This document shows positions 60,612-64,000 of a stretch of DNA of 64,000 bases, one piece after another (the stretch's first letter is position 1; each line of letters begins with the position of its first letter). Made by a program: the position numbers and the translations under genes. Under the pieces are notes generated by a model. That model was given only the letters and a program-made list of their open reading frames with translations. It made no database searches and was not told the DNA's origin. The stretch covers positions 1-64,000 of the IMG/VR virus record IMGVR_UViG_3300027861_000018, one strand, 5' to 3'. The stretch comes from a virus.

Positions 60612-61940
60612 TTACTCCGTGATATCGATGGTTTGAGATGTGGCGCCCACCTGGGTCACAATTTTGCCAGTGCTGACGCCATAGCCCTGTCCATCGCTGC
60701 TTGGGCCCGCGACGATTGCAGGCCTGTTCCAGTTGTTGATGTCCAGAAGGCGGAAAGACATGCTTGCCGTGTGAAGCCCAGAAAAGCCGGGCGTGGATGT
60801 GCGATTGAAGGTCTTTGTGACTACCAGCGTGGCTCGCTCACCTGTCTGCGCTGACTGCGGCGCCATGTTCGTATCCATCCAGTTGACCACCTCTGCCACC
60901 ATCCTCTGAAGGTCAATCGCAAGCGGTGCGCGTGCTTCCAAGCTGAAGTCGATGTGTGCACGCCTTGGTGATGGGAGTATAACTCCAACGGGTGGTGACG
61001 CGTAGATGTTCATGATGTGGGAATCCCCACCACCAACCCCGTGGTCCACTGTGTCAATGTCGGCGAACACCAGCGATGGCGTCGAAGCATCATCCTCATA
61101 GTCCATGTCTGTCTGGACGGCGACGGGTGGCGCATACTTGGCTCTGATCAAGATGTCGTCGCCGAGGGTGGGCGCGCCAGTCAGCGTGATGACTCCTGCC
61201 GCAAAACTGGAAAGTATGCTTGAGCGCGCCTTAGGGTCTGACGTGAGATTCCACACCCCGTCAATGCTATCCACGCTCGCGACCCAAGCAGCATAATCAT
61301 CGCCAAACACGTCAGCCAGGGTGATGGTTGACGTTCCGTCGCTGGCTGCCCGGATGTCTGTCATTGGGCGAATTGTATCCTGGAGCTGGGCAACCACTGT
61401 GCCATAAATCCAATCTTCAATGAAGTCTGGAAGAGACAGCGTGCACAGCAGCAACACCTCGGTCACGCTGGGCGTGTAGTCTCGGTCCGTGGTCTGAAGA
61501 TTGAGCACCACCCCAAGTGCCGTGTCCGGATTCCACGTAGGCAAGTTGGTATTGATGTCTTCAATCGTATTCCAATCACTCGCGCCGGCCGCCGACCAAG
61601 CTGCGCCATCCCAATAGTAGTGAGTCGTGCCGTCCCAAAGTCTGCCCTGGATCGTGGTAACTTGATTGAGGTCCAGGTCCTTGGGTGACTCCCCAATTAT
61701 CTGGATCATGTCCCACGTGACCAACTGACCGATAGAATGGGTCGGAAGCGCAACATACAAATCAGCGTCAGTGGGGTAGCCCTCTCCCAAGCTGTCGCCT
61801 ATGTCTGCTGGGATGAGCCTGATGAGTCTTTCACGCGGGATAGCCCGCAACTTCGTGTAGTCGCTGGTTGTCGCGTCACCCACCATTTTGGAATCAAAAT
61901 GGTGACACTTCAGCAACCTCTTTGTCGTGGTCGTGCTCAT
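60612..61940 (-). CDS. Hypothetical virion protein upstream of sheath
   Basis: The protein has 442 residues from ATG 61940, overlapping the upstream stop as ATGA. It begins with MSTTTTKRLLKCHHFDSKMV and is beta-rich. HYYWDGAAWSAAGASDWNT near residue 108 resembles carbohydrate-binding or tail-associated repeats. The C-terminal half has VGVILPSPRRAHIDFSLEAR. Location between tail completion and sheath suggests a neck or tail-terminator role; the family is not recognised. Confidence 0.7.
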   Translation of the reverse strand: MSTTTTKRLLKCHHFDSKMVGDATTSDYTKLRAIPRERLIRLIPADIGDSLGEGYPTDADLYVALPTHSIGQLVTWDMIQIIGESPKDLDLNQVTTIQGRLWDGTTHYYWDGAAWSAAGASDWNTIEDINTNLPTWNPDTALGVVLNLQTTDRDYTPSVTEVLLLCTLSLPDFIEDWIYGTVVAQLQDTIRPMTDIRAASDGTSTITLADVFGDDYAAWVASVDSIDGVWNLTSDPKARSSILSSFAAGVITLTGAPTLGDDILIRAKYAPPVAVQTDMDYEDDASTPSLVFADIDTVDHGVGGGDSHIMNIYASPPVGVILPSPRRAHIDFSLEARAPLAIDLQRMVAEVVNWMDTNMAPQSAQTGERATLVVTKTFNRTSTPGFSGLHTASMSFRLLDINNWNRPAIVAGPSSDGQGYGVSTGKIVTQVGATSQTIDITE

Positions 61941-62563
61941 ATCTTGAACCGCTCCCCGGCAAGCCCAGCCGACCAAGCCTTGAGCCAATTGCGACCAATG
62001 CGACGCTTGATTGACTCATCATCCATAGTTTGCGCAATGAAAGGGCGCGCAGGGATGCGGATGTGGGTAGTGGACTCCCTAAGAGCGCGCCAACCGCCTG
62101 GGCGCCTGCGATACAGCTCTGCGGCCCTGCCTGTGAGCTCTGACTCTGATCGGTTGCCTGCGCTCACATCAGCCAGATAGCCGAACATCGTGCGCATCTT
62201 CTGAGTCACCTTGATGCGGCCGCCATCGTGAAGCATCCGGGCATAGTCCGCCTCTGGGTTGCCCTTCCGCACCCCAATCTCTGCCGTGTAGTGGTCAATC
62301 ACAACGCTTGTGATTGCCTTGAACAACTCCCCGCTATCCACGCCTGGCTTGCTTGAGCCCTTGATCATGACAGTCAATGGCGCATTGGCAGGGTTGAGTC
62401 CCCTCTGAAGGGTGCGTCTGATCTCTTTGCGTACGATGGCGCCGTTGGCTCTTGTGGCATTGCCCATCTCACGGGCGATGCGACCTGAGGCCACGGCCGG
62501 GCTCATGATGGCGGTCAACTTTGACCACGGGCCAGTGAGGGTGATGGATGCGACCTTGGCCAT
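61937..62563 (-). CDS. Tail completion protein candidate (gp10/gpS-like)
   Basis: The protein has 208 residues from ATG 62563, TGATG overlap, AGGAGG 5 bases upstream. Basic helical start (ARANGAIVRKEIRRTLQRGLN split by residue 35-50), then EIGVRKGNPEADYARMLHDG near residue 94 and IRIPARPFIAQTMDDESIKR at the end. The YAxxxHxG...RPFI pattern is typical of HK97 gp10 and Mu-type virion morphogenesis proteins. It would finish the tail or head-tail joint. Confidence 0.7.
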   Translation of the reverse strand: MAKVASITLTGPWSKLTAIMSPAVASGRIAREMGNATRANGAIVRKEIRRTLQRGLNPANAPLTVMIKGSSKPGVDSGELFKAITSVVIDHYTAEIGVRKGNPEADYARMLHDGGRIKVTQKMRTMFGYLADVSAGNRSESELTGRAAELYRRRPGGWRALRESTTHIRIPARPFIAQTMDDESIKRRIGRNWLKAWSAGLAGERFKI

Positions 62564-62955
62564 CACGTCCTCCTGGGTTGCTGGCTGCTGTAACGGATCA
62601 ACACGAGCGTGTTGGCGCCATCCAGGTGACCCTTGTCTGTCGTCCCTGTGACATATACGGCGGTTGCGCGTGAGCCAATGACTGTGATCTTGTCCCCATT
62701 CTTGGGCACATATGACTCATCGTCAAGCATCCACTGACGAGTGATCACATATCCCGTTGTGGACTTCTCCTCTCCAGACCTGTCATAGCCGCGCGATTGG
62801 CGGCGTGTCTGGCTGTGCTGCGCATCGAAAGTGACGCTGGCGCCCCTGCTCACTCCCTTCACCGGCTCGCGAGCGCGCGCATTGTATGCGGTGGATGCCT
62901 CGTCCAGAGGCACGACCGTTATGCTGACCGGGCTGATGAGAGGAAGGTTGGCCAC
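62563..62955 (-). CDS. Head-closure protein candidate
   Basis: The protein has 130 residues from GTG 62955. It has a loop region with Ser/Thr/Gln/Arg (about 45-62) and a beta-barrel-like C-terminus (DKITVIGSRATAVYVTGTTD). Gene order, after the connector and before tail completion, suits a stopper protein. Assignment rests on context; no motif is decisive. Confidence 0.55.
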   Translation of the reverse strand: MANLPLISPVSITVVPLDEASTAYNARAREPVKGVSRGASVTFDAQHSQTRRQSRGYDRSGEEKSTTGYVITRQWMLDDESYVPKNGDKITVIGSRATAVYVTGTTDKGHLDGANTLVLIRYSSQQPRRT

Positions 62956-62958
62956 GAA

Positions 62959-63975
62959 TCACACCACCGCGATGCTGATGGGCGCACGATAATTCTTGAT
63001 GATTTGCTCGACCTCTGGCGTCAATGCCAAAGCATCGCTCAAACCGACCGTGGAACTGAGCGTATCCCACTCTTGCTCATGCCTGTCCACGCGCAAACGC
63101 TTGAGCGGTCCGGGCGATGAAGCACTGCTGGTGCTGCCCGTGGTGAGGCGTGACGCCATCCCAAACACCATTGCCATGGTTGCTCGACGGATAGGCCCAG
63201 GCGTTGTCCCGTCAGGCTCCAGAAAGCCGAACACGCCGCCGATGTCTTGGTTGGCCGCGCCCTCCCCGAAGTACCCAGGATAACCTGGACGACCGCCTGA
63301 ATAGATGGACGGCGTTGCCACCATCTCAATCTTGGGATTGCGACGGTGATCTGCCTGAAGCCAGATTGGGCCCTTGCGATTGATTGGCGACGCATATGCG
63401 TGGTAACTGTCTGCGTCCAATTCCTGGGAGCTGAAATTGGCCTTGATGTAGTCGATTCCGATGATGGGCACAGGAAAGTGAAGCCGCGGGCTGCCCGTGC
63501 CGTCCATCTTGAATGTCTGATATACCGGCCTGAAGGGCTGCTTGCACAGCCGATCAATGAGTTGTTGCGCATAGATGAGCAGCTCCAACATCCAAGCATC
63601 AGCGACGGTCACAGCACTCAATCCTTCAGCACGAAGCTCGTTGGGACTCACATAGCTCCAGACGCCCAATCCCAAAGCTGCGTCGCTGATGTAAAATACC
63701 TGCTCCCACGACAGCGTTGCTGCGCTGTTGTCAGGGTCTGTGTACCACCATTTGATGCTGTGCTTTCCTTCATTGGGCGTGGCCCATGATGTGCCTGGCG
63801 TCAGCCCGACTGAAAGTGTCACATCCTTGGCCGGGAACACCCCTGTGAAGTCGCCTTCACTGGACACATCCTCCCTGCCTGTGGCAGGAAAGACCTGCAC
63901 GGGGCTGCCGCTATCCCAATCATACACGACAAACTCAACAACAGTCGGGTCAAACAACTGACCCTCGCGATTCAC
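62959..63975 (-). CDS. Head-tail connector candidate, may extend past right edge
   Basis: A GTG at 63975 would give 338 residues, but no ribosome site precedes it and the frame stays open to 64000, so the true start may lie outside. The N-terminal 110 residues are beta-rich with WATPNEGKHSIKWWYTDP. The central part has VTVADAWMLELLIYAQQLID near residue 121, like gp6-type adaptor helices. Then come PFRPVYQTFKMDGTGSPRLH and FPVPIIGIDYIKANFSS. The Ig-like N-terminus may decorate the neck. Confidence 0.65.
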   Translation of the reverse strand: MNREGQLFDPTVVEFVVYDWDSGSPVQVFPATGREDVSSEGDFTGVFPAKDVTLSVGLTPGTSWATPNEGKHSIKWWYTDPDNSAATLSWEQVFYISDAALGLGVWSYVSPNELRAEGLSAVTVADAWMLELLIYAQQLIDRLCKQPFRPVYQTFKMDGTGSPRLHFPVPIIGIDYIKANFSSQELDADSYHAYASPINRKGPIWLQADHRRNPKIEMVATPSIYSGGRPGYPGYFGEGAANQDIGGVFGFLEPDGTTPGPIRRATMAMVFGMASRLTTGSTSSASSPGPLKRLRVDRHEQEWDTLSSTVGLSDALALTPEVEQIIKNYRAPISIAVV

Positions 63976-64000
63976 GGCATGGAGCGCCAGGATGTCGCGG

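Noticed and set aside
1-64000. tRNA genes, CRISPR arrays, integrase or attachment sites
   Set aside because: I looked for cloverleaf-like stretches, regular spaced repeats and recombinase motifs in the gaps and saw none; gaps are all under 240 bases. A dedicated tRNA search would be more sensitive.

Overview
This window is one contiguous piece of a large double-stranded DNA tailed phage with a contractile tail (myovirus layout). Every gene I accept lies on the minus strand, so transcription runs from position 64000 towards position 1. Genes are packed tightly, and many start codons overlap the previous stop (ATGA, TGATG, GTGA, TAATG). The host cannot be named from the sequence. Base composition is moderately GC-rich, GTG and TTG starts occur, and Shine-Dalgarno sequences of the GGAGG type are common. 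I saw no tRNA or rRNA genes, integrase, CRISPR array or insertion sequence.

Right part, about 64000 to 42700, is virion assembly in canonical order: head-tail connector, head-closure and tail-completion candidates, a virion protein, a very large tail sheath, tail tube, a T4 gp26-like chaperone/hub protein with a probable -1 frameshift extension, tape measure, LysM tail protein, gpD-like hub, gpV-like spike, a small protein, a Leu-Pro repeat protein, gp25-like wedge, gpJ, gpI with adhesin-like domains, and a long beta-helix fibre. Terminase, portal and capsid genes must lie beyond the right edge.

Middle part, about 42700 to 30800, starts with lysis genes (amidase and a possible holin). It continues with replication and control: UvsW-like helicase, DnaC-like loader, DnaB-like helicase, DnaG-like primase, a CobS/CobT-like AAA and VWA pair, and a sigma-like factor.

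Left-middle part, about 30800 to 11000, holds a nucleotide or base-modification cluster (FAD oxidoreductase, dUTPase-HAD fusion, divergent ThyX, class III aminotransferase, dNMP kinase). It then has a DNA polymerase III alpha subunit carrying an intein, and recombination genes: HU-like, UvsY-like candidate, SSB, RecA, SbcD/gp47, SbcC/gp46, RuvC-like resolvase and 5'-3' exonuclease. The left end, 11000 to 1, holds small accessory genes: RNase H-like exonuclease, MazG-like enzyme, HNH protein, membrane proteins and many unknowns.

The most striking observation is the polymerase intein at 21241..22131. Its splicing blocks are in frame with the polymerase, but its homing endonuclease is a complete HNH gene (21324..21821) in a different reading frame of the same DNA, with its own ribosome-binding site. 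Other leads are a ten-copy intergenic motif (CTGTAGRGTA-like) near early and middle gene starts, a slippery T TTT TTC site just before the tape measure gene, and the possible thymidine hypermodification cluster.
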